From: Roseburia hominis
Lineage (GTDB): Bacteria > Bacillota > Clostridia > Lachnospirales > Lachnospiraceae
DNA length: 64,000 nt
Assembly: GCA_040702975.1 (NCBI GenBank)
Contig: CP159990.1
Location: 2,046,001-2,110,000 of the forward strand
Direction of reading: 5' to 3'
In this document: positions 51,527-61,621 of the stretch, one piece after another
Layout: each line of letters opens with the position of its first letter
Numbering within the stretch: the stretch's first letter is position 1
Notes under the pieces: model-generated
What the model was told of the DNA's origin: nothing
Database searches by the model: none
Seen by the model: the letters and a program-made list of their open reading frames with translations, nothing else
Program-made: the position numbers and the translations under genes

Positions 51527-53548
51527 ATGATTGATAAGAAGATGACCATGGATAACTCGGATGCGGATCAGGAAGTGGATGAAAGAACTGTGTCAGGAGA
51601 GGTGGAAGAGATAAGTGAAAACAAAGAAAAAGAAAGAACAACCGAAGAAGCTGCAGCTGACGACAATGCAGTTGGTGCTTCTGGGAGCGATATATCTGGT
51701 GATGATGTGGATTCTGTCGCAGCCGGATCAGGTGATCGCGACGTGGAAAGAGAGAATGAATCTGAGCAGATGGTTGAAGAAAAAATAGAAGAGCAGAAAG
51801 AGCCAAAAGCGAAGAAGCATAAGAACAATAAGGACAAGGAGAAAGATGACAGGATCCTTGACGAGCGGGCGGCGGAAGCTGAGAAGGAAGAAAGTCAGAA
51901 GCTCAAAGAGGATATGGAGCAGTTCCTCGCAGAAGAAAAGGAAGAAGGCAGACGGAAGCGTCGTGCGAAGGTGAGACGGAGACGGAAGGCGGATCCGGAC
52001 GAGGAGCCGGTTCTGTCAGCCGATGATGGTGAGGAGATCGAACCTGAATTATCCGCAGGTGAAGGAGAGGATCTGGAGCCGGAACTTTCGGCCGATGACG
52101 GGGAAGAACTGGACGAGGAACCGCTCACAGAGGAAGAAAAGGCCGAGCGCCGCAGAAAGTGGAAAAAGGCAGCTAAAATCGTGGTGGGGTCCATTTTTGG
52201 CCTGGCTGCCGCGATTTATCTGGGATTTGCGGCATTTTTCATGAGCCATTTTTATTTCAACACTACGATAAACGGAACAGATTTTGCTTTGAAGTCCGTG
52301 GATGATGTGGAAGCCTTTATGAAGAGCCAGGTGGATAGTTATGTACTGACTTTGAAGAAGTCAGACGGAACGCAGGAAGTGATAGACGGTTCCGATATTG
52401 CTGTGGCTTACAAGAAGAGTGATGAACTCAGTAAGCAGTTAAAAGCACAGAATCCATTTTTGTGGCCGAAGGGGCTTTGGGAGGAATCCGAGATTACCGC
52501 TTCCGTGGGAGTAGAGTATGATGGACAGAAATTAACGGAGAAGCTGGCTTCTCTGGACTGCATGAAGGAAGAGAATCAGACGCCACCGGTATCTTCAAAG
52601 CCGGAATTTGACGGGAATCAGTTCGTGCCGAAAAAAGAGGAGACAGGAAGTCAGATCGACCAGGAGATTTTTCGGGAAAAAGTCGGTGAATATATCGAAG
52701 GATTTCAAAATCAGATGGATATGACGGAAGAGTCCTGTTATGTGAAACCGAAGTATCTGCAGGATTCTGAGGAGGTTAAGAAGGCATGTGACACCATGAA
52801 TCAGTATTTGAAGGCCAGCATTACCTACACCATGGGATCAAATAATGAGGTGGTGGATAAGGCTGTGATTTCTCAGTGGGTGAATACCGATGATAACATG
52901 GCGGTTACGTTTAACAGTGATAAGGTCACAGAGTATGTGGCGGAACTGGCAAAGAAGTATAACACGAGAGGAACGCAGCGTACTTTCGTCTCCGGCAATG
53001 GAAATACGGTGAAGGTGGAAGGCGGAGATTACGGCTGGATCATTGATAAGGAAGCGGAAAGTAAGGCGCTTCTTGAGAACATTCAAAAGGGTGATGTCGT
53101 AAGCAGGGAGCCGGCATATAAGCAGAAAGCGGCAAGCCATGACGGTGCGGACTGGGGCGGCACTTACGTGGAAGTGGATCTGACGAACCAGAATGTTTAC
53201 CTTTTTGTAAATGGAAGCCTGGTGATCAATGCGCCGATCGTTACCGGAAAACCGAGTGCGGGGGATGCGACGCCGCAGGGCGTGTATCTGATCAAATATT
53301 GCACGAGGAACGCCACACTTCGCGGGCCGAAGAAACCGGACGGAAGCTATGAGTGGGAGTCCCCGGTTTCCTTCTGGATGCCGTTTAACGGTGGAATCGG
53401 ACTACATGATGCGCCCTGGCAGGCAGCATTCGGCGGTAGCAGATACCTGACCCATGGCTCGCATGGCTGTGTGAATTTGCAGTACAATGTGGCCAAGACA
53501 ATCTACAATAATGTGCAGGCAGGAACACCGGTCGTATGCCATTATTAG
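51527..53548 (+). CDS. Membrane-anchored L,D-transpeptidase
   Basis: The 673-residue protein has a 210-residue, very acidic cytoplasmic N terminus with Glu/Asp-rich repeats (EEIEPELSAGEGEDLEPELS), one membrane helix near 220-245, a PG_binding_4 region, and a YkuD catalytic domain. The active-site motif is HGSHGCVNL (His and Cys), after IGLHDA. It cross-links peptidoglycan by 3-3 bonds or anchors proteins. The start is weakly defined: GGGAG lies 10 bp upstream. The acidic cytosolic tail is unusually long. Confidence 0.92.
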   Translation: MIDKKMTMDNSDADQEVDERTVSGEVEEISENKEKERTTEEAAADDNAVGASGSDISGDDVDSVAAGSGDRDVERENESEQMVEEKIEEQKEPKAKKHKNNKDKEKDDRILDERAAEAEKEESQKLKEDMEQFLAEEKEEGRRKRRAKVRRRRKADPDEEPVLSADDGEEIEPELSAGEGEDLEPELSADDGEELDEEPLTEEEKAERRRKWKKAAKIVVGSIFGLAAAIYLGFAAFFMSHFYFNTTINGTDFALKSVDDVEAFMKSQVDSYVLTLKKSDGTQEVIDGSDIAVAYKKSDELSKQLKAQNPFLWPKGLWEESEITASVGVEYDGQKLTEKLASLDCMKEENQTPPVSSKPEFDGNQFVPKKEETGSQIDQEIFREKVGEYIEGFQNQMDMTEESCYVKPKYLQDSEEVKKACDTMNQYLKASITYTMGSNNEVVDKAVISQWVNTDDNMAVTFNSDKVTEYVAELAKKYNTRGTQRTFVSGNGNTVKVEGGDYGWIIDKEAESKALLENIQKGDVVSREPAYKQKAASHDGADWGGTYVEVDLTNQNVYLFVNGSLVINAPIVTGKPSAGDATPQGVYLIKYCTRNATLRGPKKPDGSYEWESPVSFWMPFNGGIGLHDAPWQAAFGGSRYLTHGSHGCVNLQYNVAKTIYNNVQAGTPVVCHY

Positions 53549-53568
53549 AACAGGAGTTTGTAAGCATA

Positions 53569-54702
53569 ATGTATGAGATTATAAAAAAAGACGGTCTTGC
53601 CAAAAGGGGAAGACTGCACACAGTACACGGGGTCGTTGAGACCCCTGTATTTATGAATGTGGGAACTGCGGCGGCAATTAAAGGGGCCGTTGCGACAACG
53701 GATTTAAAAGAGATCGGAACGCAGGTGGAGCTGTCCAATACCTATCACCTCCATGTGAGACCGGGGGATAAGGTGGTAAAAGCGCTTGGAGGAATCCATA
53801 AGTTCATGAACTGGGACCGTCCGGTCCTGACGGATTCAGGCGGTTTTCAGGTGTTTTCTCTGGCAGGTCTGCGGAAGATCAAAGAGGAAGGAGTCTATTT
53901 TCAGTCCCATGTAGACGGCAGAAAGATTTTCATGGGACCGGAGGAGAGCATGCAGATCCAGTCGAACCTTGCCTCCACCATTGCCATGGCATTTGACGAG
54001 TGCCCCTCCAGCGTGGCGGACAGGCAGTATATGCAGGCATCGGTAGATAGGACGACCCGCTGGCTTTCCCGGTGCAAAGCGGAGATGACGAGACTGAATG
54101 GCATGGAGGATACGATCAATCCACATCAGCTTCTGTTTGGAATCAACCAGGGAGGCATCTACGAGGATATCCGGATCGAACACGCGAAAAGAATCACGGA
54201 GCTCGACCTGGACGGATACGCGGTGGGCGGCCTCGCAGTAGGGGAATCGCACGAAGAGATGTACCGGATTCTGGACGAGGTAGTGCCGCATTTGCCGGAG
54301 AAGAAACCGACCTACCTGATGGGAGTGGGAACTCCGGCCAATATTCTGGAAGCTGTGGACCGCGGAGTCGACTTTTTTGACTGCGTCTACCCCAGCAGAA
54401 ATGGAAGGCACGGACACGTATATACCAGATACGGCAAGTTGAATCTGTTCAATGCGAAATACGAGCTGGATTCCCGACCGATCGAGGAGGGCTGTAACTG
54501 TCCTGCCTGCAGGCATTATTCGAGGGCCTATATCCGGCATTTGCTGAAGGCAAAGGAGATGCTCGGAATGCGCCTTTGTGTTCTGCACAATCTGTATTAC
54601 TATAATACGCTGATGGAGCAGATACGTGCGGCCGTTGAAGCAGGGCGCTATAAGGAGTTCAAAATGGAGACTTTAAGGCGCATGGAAGAAAAAAATGGTT
54701 AA
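53569..54702 (+). CDS. tgt: Queuine tRNA-ribosyltransferase
   Basis: The 377-residue protein has the catalytic motif LTDSGGFQVFSLA and the substrate loop GVDFFDCVYPSRNGRHG. The zinc ligands are in GCNCPACRHYSRAYIRHL and LHNLYYY. It swaps guanine for preQ1 at position 34 of GUN tRNAs. ATG 53569 is chosen behind CAGGAG; the longer frame from 53536 starts before the stop of the preceding gene. yajC follows, a frequent pairing. Confidence 0.97.
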   Translation: MYEIIKKDGLAKRGRLHTVHGVVETPVFMNVGTAAAIKGAVATTDLKEIGTQVELSNTYHLHVRPGDKVVKALGGIHKFMNWDRPVLTDSGGFQVFSLAGLRKIKEEGVYFQSHVDGRKIFMGPEESMQIQSNLASTIAMAFDECPSSVADRQYMQASVDRTTRWLSRCKAEMTRLNGMEDTINPHQLLFGINQGGIYEDIRIEHAKRITELDLDGYAVGGLAVGESHEEMYRILDEVVPHLPEKKPTYLMGVGTPANILEAVDRGVDFFDCVYPSRNGRHGHVYTRYGKLNLFNAKYELDSRPIEEGCNCPACRHYSRAYIRHLLKAKEMLGMRLCVLHNLYYYNTLMEQIRAAVEAGRYKEFKMETLRRMEEKNG

Positions 54703-54792
54703 AAATGTATGAATTTCTTAAAATTACTTGATGAAACGGGTAAGATTGTGTATGATAGCAATAGTGCTTTTTAGATTTAGGAGGAAATAAAG

Positions 54793-55074
54793 ATGAATAA
54801 CCCCATTGTTTTGATTTTGTTTTATGTGGTAATTATCGGAGGATTCTGGTGGTTGCTCATGAGACCGCAGAAAAAAGAGCAGAAGAGAGTTCAGCTCATG
54901 CTTTCAGAGCTGGAGGTAGGAGATACGATTCTTACGACAAGCGGCTTCTACGGAGTTGTGATCGATATCTCAGATGATGATGTGATCGTTGAATTTGGAA
55001 GCAACAAGAACTGCCGGATTCCCATGATGAAGAGTGCAATTTCTCAGGTGGAGAAACCGGGAGCAGCAAACTAA
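54793..55074 (+). CDS. yajC: YajC, preprotein translocase subunit
   Basis: The 93-residue protein has one N-terminal helix (IVLILFYVVIIGGFWWLLM) followed by RPQKKEQKRVQLMLSELEVGD and GDTILTTSGFYGVV, the standard YajC signature. It associates with SecDF-YajC in protein export. TTAGGAGG precedes the ATG. The tgt-yajC order is conserved in many bacteria. Confidence 0.95.
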   Translation: MNNPIVLILFYVVIIGGFWWLLMRPQKKEQKRVQLMLSELEVGDTILTTSGFYGVVIDISDDDVIVEFGSNKNCRIPMMKSAISQVEKPGAAN

Positions 55075-55091
55075 AAAGAAAACCAGGAAGG

Positions 55092-55118
55092 GCATTGCGG
55101 CAAGGTGGCAATGCTTTT
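55092..55118 (+). terminator. Terminator after yajC
   Basis: GCATTGC (55092-55098) and GCAATGC (55108-55114) form a stem followed by TTTT. Confidence 0.8.
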
Positions 55119-55138
55119 CTGTTACCAGGCATACCTAA

Positions 55139-55163
55139 AACAAGGTCCAGTGGACCTTGTTTT
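55139..55163 (+). repeat. Palindrome with AAGGTCCA-G-TGGACCTT core
   Basis: AACAAGGTCCA and TGGACCTTGTT flank a single G. The 17-bp core is identical to the sequence beginning at 59085 within the second dispersed repeat. A weaker relative (GAAGGTTCAGTGGACAA) lies near 55227. It could fold as a hairpin before malQ. Confidence 0.65.
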
Positions 55164-55277
55164 GGTTATATTAAGTATATTAGAAAGTGCTTTGCGTTTT
55201 TGGCACTGCTATGCATATTTAAGTGAAGGTTCAGTGGACAATTGCCTGAACTATTTAACAGTGATGAGGTGTACGAG

Positions 55278-56792
55278 ATGAGAGCAAGTGGAATTCTGCT
55301 TCCGGTGGCAAGTCTGCCCTCGGAATATGGAATTGGGACATTTTCAAAAGAGGCCTATGAGTTCGTGAAGATTCTGAAAAGGGCCGGCCAGAAATATTGG
55401 CAGATTCTGCCCCTTGGACCTACCGGGTACGGGGATTCGCCATATCAGTCGTTTTCGACCTTTGCCGGGAATCCATATTATATAGATCTGGAAGCGTTTG
55501 TGGAGAAGGGCTGGCTTAAGAAGAAGGAGTGTAAGGCGTGTGATTTCGGAAGTGACAGCCGGTATGTGGACTATGCAAAGATTTACGAATCCCGGTTTGA
55601 GCTTTTGAGGAAAGCCTTTCTGAGAAGCCGGATTGAGACGGATCAGAGGTTCCGGGAATTCTGCAGAAAGCAGGCCGGCTGGCTTGACGATTATGCTCTG
55701 TTCATGGAGCTTAAGGACGCGCACGGCGGGAAGAGCTGGAGCGAGTGGAAGGGGAAATACCGCCGGCGGGATACACAGGCTTTGCGGAAGTTTGAAGAGA
55801 AACACGTGGAAGGAATTCTGTTCCAGAAGTTCCTTCAGTTTGAATTTTATGTACAGTGGAAGAGGCTTAAGAAATTTGCGAATAAGAAAGGGATTCAGAT
55901 CATCGGGGATATCCCGATTTACGTGTCTTTTGACAGTTCGGACAGTTGGGCCAATCCGCAGTTATTCCAGTTCGATGAGGAAGGAATGCCGACTGGCGTG
56001 GCCGGCTGCCCTCCGGACGCCTTCAGTGCGACCGGACAGCTTTGGGGCAACCCGCTCTATAACTGGGAATATCACAAGGAGATGGGATACAAGTGGTGGA
56101 TTCAGAGAATCGCGCATTGTATGGAATTATACGATGTGATCCGCATCGATCATTTCCGTGGATTTGATGAATATTATTCGATTCCATACGGAGATGAGAC
56201 GGCCGAATTCGGACACTGGGAGGCAGGACCGGGTATGGATCTGTTTGGTACAGTGAAGGAAAAACTCGGGGAGGTCAATATTATCGCGGAGGATCTGGGA
56301 TTTTTGACAGACTCCGTGCTTCAGATGGTGAAGGATTCCGGATATCCGGGCATGAAGGTGCTGGAGTTTGCGTTTGACGCCAGAGAGCCAAGTAATTATC
56401 TGCCGCATAATTATGACAAGAACAGCGTAGTCTATACAGGAACGCATGATAACGAGACGCTCGCAGGCTGGTATGAGGCGCTGGGGCCGGAGGATAAAGC
56501 GTTTGCGCTCCGATATATGGGCCACAAAAGGCTGGATACGAAAAAGGCAGTCTGGGAGATTATCCGCATGGCGCAGGCCTCTGTATCGGATACCTGTATC
56601 ATACCAATTCAGGACTATTTGTGCCTGGGCAATGAGGCGAGAATCAACCAGCCGTCGACCCTGGGAGATAACTGGAAGTGGAGGCTTGAAAAAGGCGAGA
56701 TTACGGATAAGCTGGTGAAGAAGGTTCGGAAAATGACGGAATTGTATGGAAGAGGGCCGGTGAAGAAAGAGAAGGCATCGGTCAAAGCGTAG
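55278..56792 (+). CDS. malQ: 4-alpha-glucanotransferase
   Basis: The 504-residue GH77 enzyme has [36 protein letters not shown], the nucleophile region [14 protein letters not shown], the acid/base in IIAEDLGF and [12 protein letters not shown]. It disproportionates maltodextrins. ATG 55278 matches the family start MRASGILLP; an upstream TTG/ATG frame from 55242 is possible. glgP follows in 16 bp, so the pair degrades glycogen or maltodextrin together. Confidence 0.95.
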   Translation: MRASGILLPVASLPSEYGIGTFSKEAYEFVKILKRAGQKYWQILPLGPTGYGDSPYQSFSTFAGNPYYIDLEAFVEKGWLKKKECKACDFGSDSRYVDYAKIYESRFELLRKAFLRSRIETDQRFREFCRKQAGWLDDYALFMELKDAHGGKSWSEWKGKYRRRDTQALRKFEEKHVEGILFQKFLQFEFYVQWKRLKKFANKKGIQIIGDIPIYVSFDSSDSWANPQLFQFDEEGMPTGVAGCPPDAFSATGQLWGNPLYNWEYHKEMGYKWWIQRIAHCMELYDVIRIDHFRGFDEYYSIPYGDETAEFGHWEAGPGMDLFGTVKEKLGEVNIIAEDLGFLTDSVLQMVKDSGYPGMKVLEFAFDAREPSNYLPHNYDKNSVVYTGTHDNETLAGWYEALGPEDKAFALRYMGHKRLDTKKAVWEIIRMAQASVSDTCIIPIQDYLCLGNEARINQPSTLGDNWKWRLEKGEITDKLVKKVRKMTELYGRGPVKKEKASVKA

Positions 56793-56808
56793 GAAGGAAA
56801 GTTGTATT

Positions 56809-59073
56809 ATGGAGAGTAGATTGGAAGAAATTATCAAGGGAAAATATGGGGTCAGCCTCGATGAGGCGACCAATGAGCAGGTATATTATGCATTGCTCAC
56901 ACTCACAAAAGAGAAGATTAAAGTATCACCAAGTAACACGGGCAGCCGGAAGTTGTATTACATTTCTGCAGAATTCCTGATCGGGAAGCTGCTGTCAAAC
57001 AACCTGATCAATCTGGGACTGTATGACGAGGTGGCAGAGATTCTGGAAAAGCATGGGAAGAATATGGCGGAAATCGAAGAAGTGGAGCCGGAACCGTCTT
57101 TGGGCAATGGCGGACTTGGCCGTCTTGCCGCATGTTTCCTGGATTCGATCGCAACGCTCGGACTGAATGGGGACGGCATTGGTCTGAATTATCATATGGG
57201 ATTGTTTAGACAGTTATTTGAGGACCACAAGCAGAAAGAGATCAAGAATCCGTGGATTGAGGCGGAGGGCTGGCTTAATGAGACCGGCGTATCCTTTGAA
57301 GTGCCGTTCAAGGATTTTACCCTGCGCTCCAAACTGTACGATATTGATGTGACAGGCTATGAGGGCGGCACGAATAAACTGCATTTATTTGATGTGGAGA
57401 CGGTAGATGATGGACTGGTCGGTGAAGAGGGAATCCAGTTCGACAAAGAGGATATCGAGAGGAATCTGACCTTGTTCCTCTATCCCGATGACAGTGACAA
57501 GGCCGGAAATCTCCTGCGGATATATCAGCAGTATTTTATGGTGTCGAATGCGGCACAGTTCATTCTGCACGAGTGTGAGGAGAAGGGATATGAACTGAGA
57601 AAGCTACATGAGCACGTGGCGATTCAGATTAACGACACACACCCGTCTATGGTGATACCGGAGCTGATCCGTCTTCTGGTGAAGAAACATATTGATTTTA
57701 ATGAAGCAATCGAAATCGTGGAAAAGACCTGCGCTTACACAAACCACACGATTCTTGCGGAGGCACTGGAGAAATGGCCGCTTGGCTATCTGGAACAGGT
57801 AGCGCCGCAGATCGTACCGATCATCAAGGATCTGGACGCACGAATCAAGGGAAAATACAAGGACCCCAAGGTGCAGATCATCGATGAGGACGACAGAGTG
57901 CACATGGCACACATGGATATCCATTTCGGATATAGCGTAAATGGCGTGGCCTACCTCCACACAGAGATTCTGAAGAACGAAGAACTGAAGGCCTTCTACG
58001 ACATTTACCCGGAAAAATTCAACAACAAGACCAATGGAATCACCTTCAGAAGATGGCTTCTGCATTGCAATCATGAGTTGGTGGCGTGGCTTGACGGTCT
58101 CATTGGGACCGGATACCGCAAAGATGCGTCCGAACTTGAAAAATTGCTGGAGTATGCGGACGACGAGATGGCGCTGGGGGAACTTCTCGATGTGAAGCAG
58201 AAAAAGAAGGAGGACCTGGCAGCATACCTGGAGAAGACGCAGGGACTCATTCTTAATCCGGATTCGATCTTCGACATTCAGGTAAAACGTCTCCATGAGT
58301 ACAAACGTCAGCAGATGAATGCGCTCTATGTGATCTATAAGTATCTGGAGATCAAGGGCGGCAAAAAGCCGGCGAAACCGATCACCATTCTCTTTGGGGC
58401 AAAGGCGGCACCGGCATATATCATCGCGAAGGATATCATTCATTTAATCCTGTGCCTGCAGGAACTAATTAAGAACGATCCGGAGGTGGCGCCGTATCTG
58501 AATGTGGTGATGGTGGAGAATTATAATGTCACTCTGGCGGAAAAGTTGATTCCGGCCTGTGATATTTCCGAGCAGATTTCTCTCGCCTCCAAGGAGGCCA
58601 GCGGAACGGGCAACATGAAGTTCATGCTGAACGGCGCGGTGACTTTAGGAACCGAGGACGGCGCGAATGTGGAGATCCATCAGCTTGTAGGCGATGAAAA
58701 TATCTACATCTTCGGTAAATCCAGTGAGGAAGTGATTGAGCACTATCGCAAGGCGGATTACAGTGCAGTCGACTTCTATATAGAAGACGAAGAGATTCGC
58801 AGACTGGTCGATTTTATTATCAGTCCGGAGCTTCTGCGAATTGGAGATAAATATCTCCTGCTGGAACTTCACGCTGAACTGATCCGGAAAGACTGGTTCA
58901 TGACGCTGCTGGATGTGAAGGAATATATCGCGAAGAAGGAAGAGGCGCTTGCCGATTATACGGATCGCATGAGCTGGGCGCGGAAAATGCTGGTAAATAT
59001 TGCGAAGGCTGGTTTCTTCTCCTCCGACAGAACGATTGCGGAGTACAATAGAGATATCTGGAAACTGTGTTAG
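56809..59073 (+). CDS. glgP: Glycogen/starch phosphorylase
   Basis: The 754-residue protein has [19 protein letters not shown], the dimer and substrate region [35 protein letters not shown] and the PLP-binding Lys in [19 protein letters not shown]. It releases glucose-1-phosphate from alpha-1,4-glucans. GGAAGG precedes ATG 56809. It is intact and in an operon with malQ. A dispersed repeat and a terminator follow. Confidence 0.97.
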   Translation: MESRLEEIIKGKYGVSLDEATNEQVYYALLTLTKEKIKVSPSNTGSRKLYYISAEFLIGKLLSNNLINLGLYDEVAEILEKHGKNMAEIEEVEPEPSLGNGGLGRLAACFLDSIATLGLNGDGIGLNYHMGLFRQLFEDHKQKEIKNPWIEAEGWLNETGVSFEVPFKDFTLRSKLYDIDVTGYEGGTNKLHLFDVETVDDGLVGEEGIQFDKEDIERNLTLFLYPDDSDKAGNLLRIYQQYFMVSNAAQFILHECEEKGYELRKLHEHVAIQINDTHPSMVIPELIRLLVKKHIDFNEAIEIVEKTCAYTNHTILAEALEKWPLGYLEQVAPQIVPIIKDLDARIKGKYKDPKVQIIDEDDRVHMAHMDIHFGYSVNGVAYLHTEILKNEELKAFYDIYPEKFNNKTNGITFRRWLLHCNHELVAWLDGLIGTGYRKDASELEKLLEYADDEMALGELLDVKQKKKEDLAAYLEKTQGLILNPDSIFDIQVKRLHEYKRQQMNALYVIYKYLEIKGGKKPAKPITILFGAKAAPAYIIAKDIIHLILCLQELIKNDPEVAPYLNVVMVENYNVTLAEKLIPACDISEQISLASKEASGTGNMKFMLNGAVTLGTEDGANVEIHQLVGDENIYIFGKSSEEVIEHYRKADYSAVDFYIEDEEIRRLVDFIISPELLRIGDKYLLLELHAELIRKDWFMTLLDVKEYIAKKEEALADYTDRMSWARKMLVNIAKAGFFSSDRTIAEYNRDIWKLC

Positions 59074-59075
59074 AT

Positions 59076-59118
59076 AACCCAAATAAGGTCCAGTGGACCT
59101 TCGTCTCGGTATGCATGG
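59076..59118 (+). repeat. Dispersed repeat AACCCAAATAAGGTCCA-N16-GTATGCATGG, copy 2
   Basis: Same two blocks and same 16-base spacing as 42515-42557. In this copy the spacer completes the palindrome AAGGTCCAGTGGACCTT. It follows the glgP stop by two bases. Confidence 0.7.
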
Positions 59119-59130
59119 CAACGAATGAAA

Positions 59131-59158
59131 AAAGAAGGCGGGATTCCGCCTTCTTTTT
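59131..59158. terminator. Bidirectional terminator between glgP and the SDR gene
   Basis: GAAGGCGG (59134-59141) and CCGCCTTC (59146-59153) form a perfect stem with a 4-base loop, preceded by A's and followed by T's. It serves converging genes. Confidence 0.92.
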
Positions 59159-59188
59159 CTATACATCTGTTCAGATTAGTGACTGGTA

Positions 59189-59989
59189 TTATGGTCTCTG
59201 GCCAAGGCCACCCTCTAAGGTCAGGGTCTCACCTGTCATGTACTTGAAATCAGGATTTGCGAGCTGTACGCATACACGTCCGATCTCTAACTCAGCATCG
59301 CCGAAGTGTCCTGCCGGCGGAGTGTGTACGTTAGCCTTAAATGCATCCGGATATGCCTGCTCGAATTTCTCAAGCTGAGCGGTCCATGCCAGCGGGCAAA
59401 CGATGTTAACGTTGATGCCGTCAGCAGCCCATTCGGTAGCAGCTACACGGGTAAGTCCACGGATTCCTTCTTTTGCAGCGGCATAAGCGCACTGTCCGAA
59501 GTTTCCGAAAAGTCCTGCACCGGAAGCAAAGTTCACAACGGAGCCCTTGGTCTCTTTCAGGTACGGATAGCAAGCCTTCATATAATAGAATGCTGCGTAT
59601 AATCCGGAATAGAGTGCCAGATTGAACTGCTCAGTCGTGTGATCTGCCAAAGTTACGCCGGAAGCGGAAGCCTGTGCATTGTTGATCAGCACGTCGATCC
59701 GTCCGAATGTTTCAATCGCCTGTTTTACTACATTCTGTACAACAGTCTCGTTGTCTGCGCCTGCATTGACATCAGCCTGTACTGTGAGAACCTTGATTCC
59801 ATAACGGCTTTCAAGCTCTTCCTTTGCGTCGTTGAGCTTCTGAACGTTACGTCCGGTGATAACCAGGTTCGCACCTTCCTTTGCATATGCGGTAGCGATA
59901 CCATATCCGATGGATCCGCATCTTCCATCACTTAATACAGCTCGTCCTGCACCGGTGATGAGAGCTGTCTTTCCTGTTAAAAATCCCAT
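59189..59989 (-). CDS. Short-chain dehydrogenase/reductase
   Basis: The 266-residue protein has the Rossmann glycine motif TGAGRAVLSDGRCGSIGYGIA with an insert, NNAQ in place of NNAG, Ser in NFASGAG, and the catalytic YAAAK. A C-terminal TGETLTLEGGLGQRP closes the fold. SDR enzymes reduce carbonyls with NAD(P)H. Steroid or bile-acid activity occurs in related gut bacteria but is not indicated by any residue here. ATG 59989 follows AAAGGAGG on the minus strand. Confidence 0.9.
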   Translation of the reverse strand: MGFLTGKTALITGAGRAVLSDGRCGSIGYGIATAYAKEGANLVITGRNVQKLNDAKEELESRYGIKVLTVQADVNAGADNETVVQNVVKQAIETFGRIDVLINNAQASASGVTLADHTTEQFNLALYSGLYAAFYYMKACYPYLKETKGSVVNFASGAGLFGNFGQCAYAAAKEGIRGLTRVAATEWAADGINVNIVCPLAWTAQLEKFEQAYPDAFKANVHTPPAGHFGDAELEIGRVCVQLANPDFKYMTGETLTLEGGLGQRP

Positions 59990-60367
59990 GATTTTCAACC
60001 TCCTTTAATTACTTTTTTATAACTACATATTGGGTTTATGTGTAATGTTACCACTAATATTAAGATTTTTCAAGAGAGAAAACGGATAAAAACAAAAAAA
60101 ATGAAGGAAAAAAGCACAATAAATGTGAAAATAATAACGATAAAAATGTGCAATATATACAAAAATAAGAACGAATTGAGTTGATAGGGAAGAATTAATG
60201 AGAACCTTTTATAAAATATTGTGAATGTAGGCAGGTACTGAGAAGTGAAACGGTGATTTTTTTAACAGGTACCTATGTATTTTACAATTAAAATGAGGAG
60301 GAACCTCTCCTGCTGTACACAAAAACAGATTGCACTCTAATTTTTTGCGCTTTTCCATATTAAAGGG

Positions 60368-60396
60368 TTGAAAGTGAAAAGAAAATGCGATATTAT
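60368..60396 (+). promoter_or_regulatory. Promoter of the leuB-ilvD-ilvB operon
   Basis: TTGAAA (60368-60373) and TATTAT (60391-60396) are spaced by 17 bp, 85 bp before leuB. The rest of 60000-60367 is AT-rich, and I see no gene or T-box in it. Confidence 0.65.
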
Positions 60397-60480
60397 TATG
60401 AATAACAGATTTTTAAGAGCAATAGATTTCGACCGGACTGCCGGACGGGATACGATATTTAGTGGAAGGGAATGAATAGA

Positions 60481-61566
60481 ATGAACCTGAAAATTGGAGT
60501 TATTAAAGGGGACGGAATCGGACCTGAGATTGTGACGGAGGCCATGAAGGTCCTGGATAAAGTCGGAGAAGTTTATGGATTTACCTGTTCCTATGAGCAG
60601 TTATTACTGGGAGGCGCTTCCATCGACGTGCATGGGATTCCCCTCACCGATGAGACGGTGGAAAAAGCGAAGGCCTGTGATGCAGTGCTGATGGGCTCGA
60701 TCGGCGGGGATGCAAAGACTTCCCCGTGGTATAAGCTGGAGCCGCAGAAGCGACCGGAGGCCGGACTTCTTAAGATCAGGAAAGAGTTAGGTCTGTTTGC
60801 AAATCTGCGTCCTGCGATTCTGTATGAAGAGCTTGCAGGTGCGTGTCCGCTCAAGGAGGAGATCACAGCGGGCGGGTTTGATCTGATGATCATGCGTGAA
60901 CTGACCGGAGGACTATATTTTGGAGAGAGAAAAACAGTGGAAGAAAATGGCGTATTGACCGCTTATGATTCCCTTACATATAATGAGAACGAGATCCGCA
61001 GAATCGCGCTGCGTGCATTTGACATTGCGATGAAGAGAAGGAAAAAGGTTACGAGCGTTGATAAAGCGAATGTACTGGATTCTTCCAGACTTTGGAGAAA
61101 GGTTGTGGAGGAAGTGGCAGGGGAGTACCCGGAGGTGACGCTGGAACATATGCTGGTCGACAACTGTGCGATGCAGCTTGTGAGAGATCCGAAGCAGTTT
61201 GATGTGATCCTGACAGAGAATATGTTTGGAGATATTCTGTCGGATGAGGCAAGTATGGTGACAGGATCCATCGGAATGCTCGCAAGTGCCAGCTTAAATG
61301 AGACAAAGTTCGGACTTTATGAGCCAAGCGGCGGTTCCGCACCGGATATTGCGGGGCAGGGAATCGCGAACCCGATTGCGACGATCCTTTCCGCGGCGAT
61401 GATGCTCAGGTTCAGTCTGGACCAGGATCAGGCGGCAGATGCGATCGAGCGTGCCGTATCGCAGGTGTTAAAAGACGGATACAGAACCGGAGACATTATG
61501 TCTGAAGGATGTGTGAAGGTGGGAACTGCGCAGATGGGCAATCTGATCTGCGAGCGTATTTCCTGA
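60481..61566 (+). CDS. leuB: 3-isopropylmalate dehydrogenase
   Basis: The 361-residue protein has [14 protein letters not shown], the substrate-binding arginines in [17 protein letters not shown] and [13 protein letters not shown], the metal-binding Asp in [16 protein letters not shown] and [17 protein letters not shown]. It oxidises 3-isopropylmalate in leucine synthesis. Start 60481 gives the usual MNLKIGV and a better distance to GGAAGGGA than ATG 60472. It heads a branched-chain amino acid operon. Confidence 0.96.
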   Translation: MNLKIGVIKGDGIGPEIVTEAMKVLDKVGEVYGFTCSYEQLLLGGASIDVHGIPLTDETVEKAKACDAVLMGSIGGDAKTSPWYKLEPQKRPEAGLLKIRKELGLFANLRPAILYEELAGACPLKEEITAGGFDLMIMRELTGGLYFGERKTVEENGVLTAYDSLTYNENEIRRIALRAFDIAMKRRKKVTSVDKANVLDSSRLWRKVVEEVAGEYPEVTLEHMLVDNCAMQLVRDPKQFDVILTENMFGDILSDEASMVTGSIGMLASASLNETKFGLYEPSGGSAPDIAGQGIANPIATILSAAMMLRFSLDQDQAADAIERAVSQVLKDGYRTGDIMSEGCVKVGTAQMGNLICERIS

Positions 61567-61621
61567 TTGCCATACATGGTTAGGCAGAGTAGTTGAGATA
61601 GAAAGATGGAGGGACAAAAGG

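Noticed and set aside
51321..51530. 69-codon plus-strand frame upstream of the L,D-transpeptidase
   Set aside because: No ribosome binding site, and no recognisable domain. It is likely the untranslated leader of the next gene.
59189..59989. Assignment of the SDR as a bile-acid hydroxysteroid dehydrogenase
   Set aside because: Only generic SDR motifs are visible; the glycine-loop insert and NNAQ do not identify a substrate.
60000..60471. T-box or other leader before leuB
   Set aside because: I looked for the TGGNACCGCG-type T-box core and a terminator/antiterminator pair and found neither; only a plain promoter is visible.
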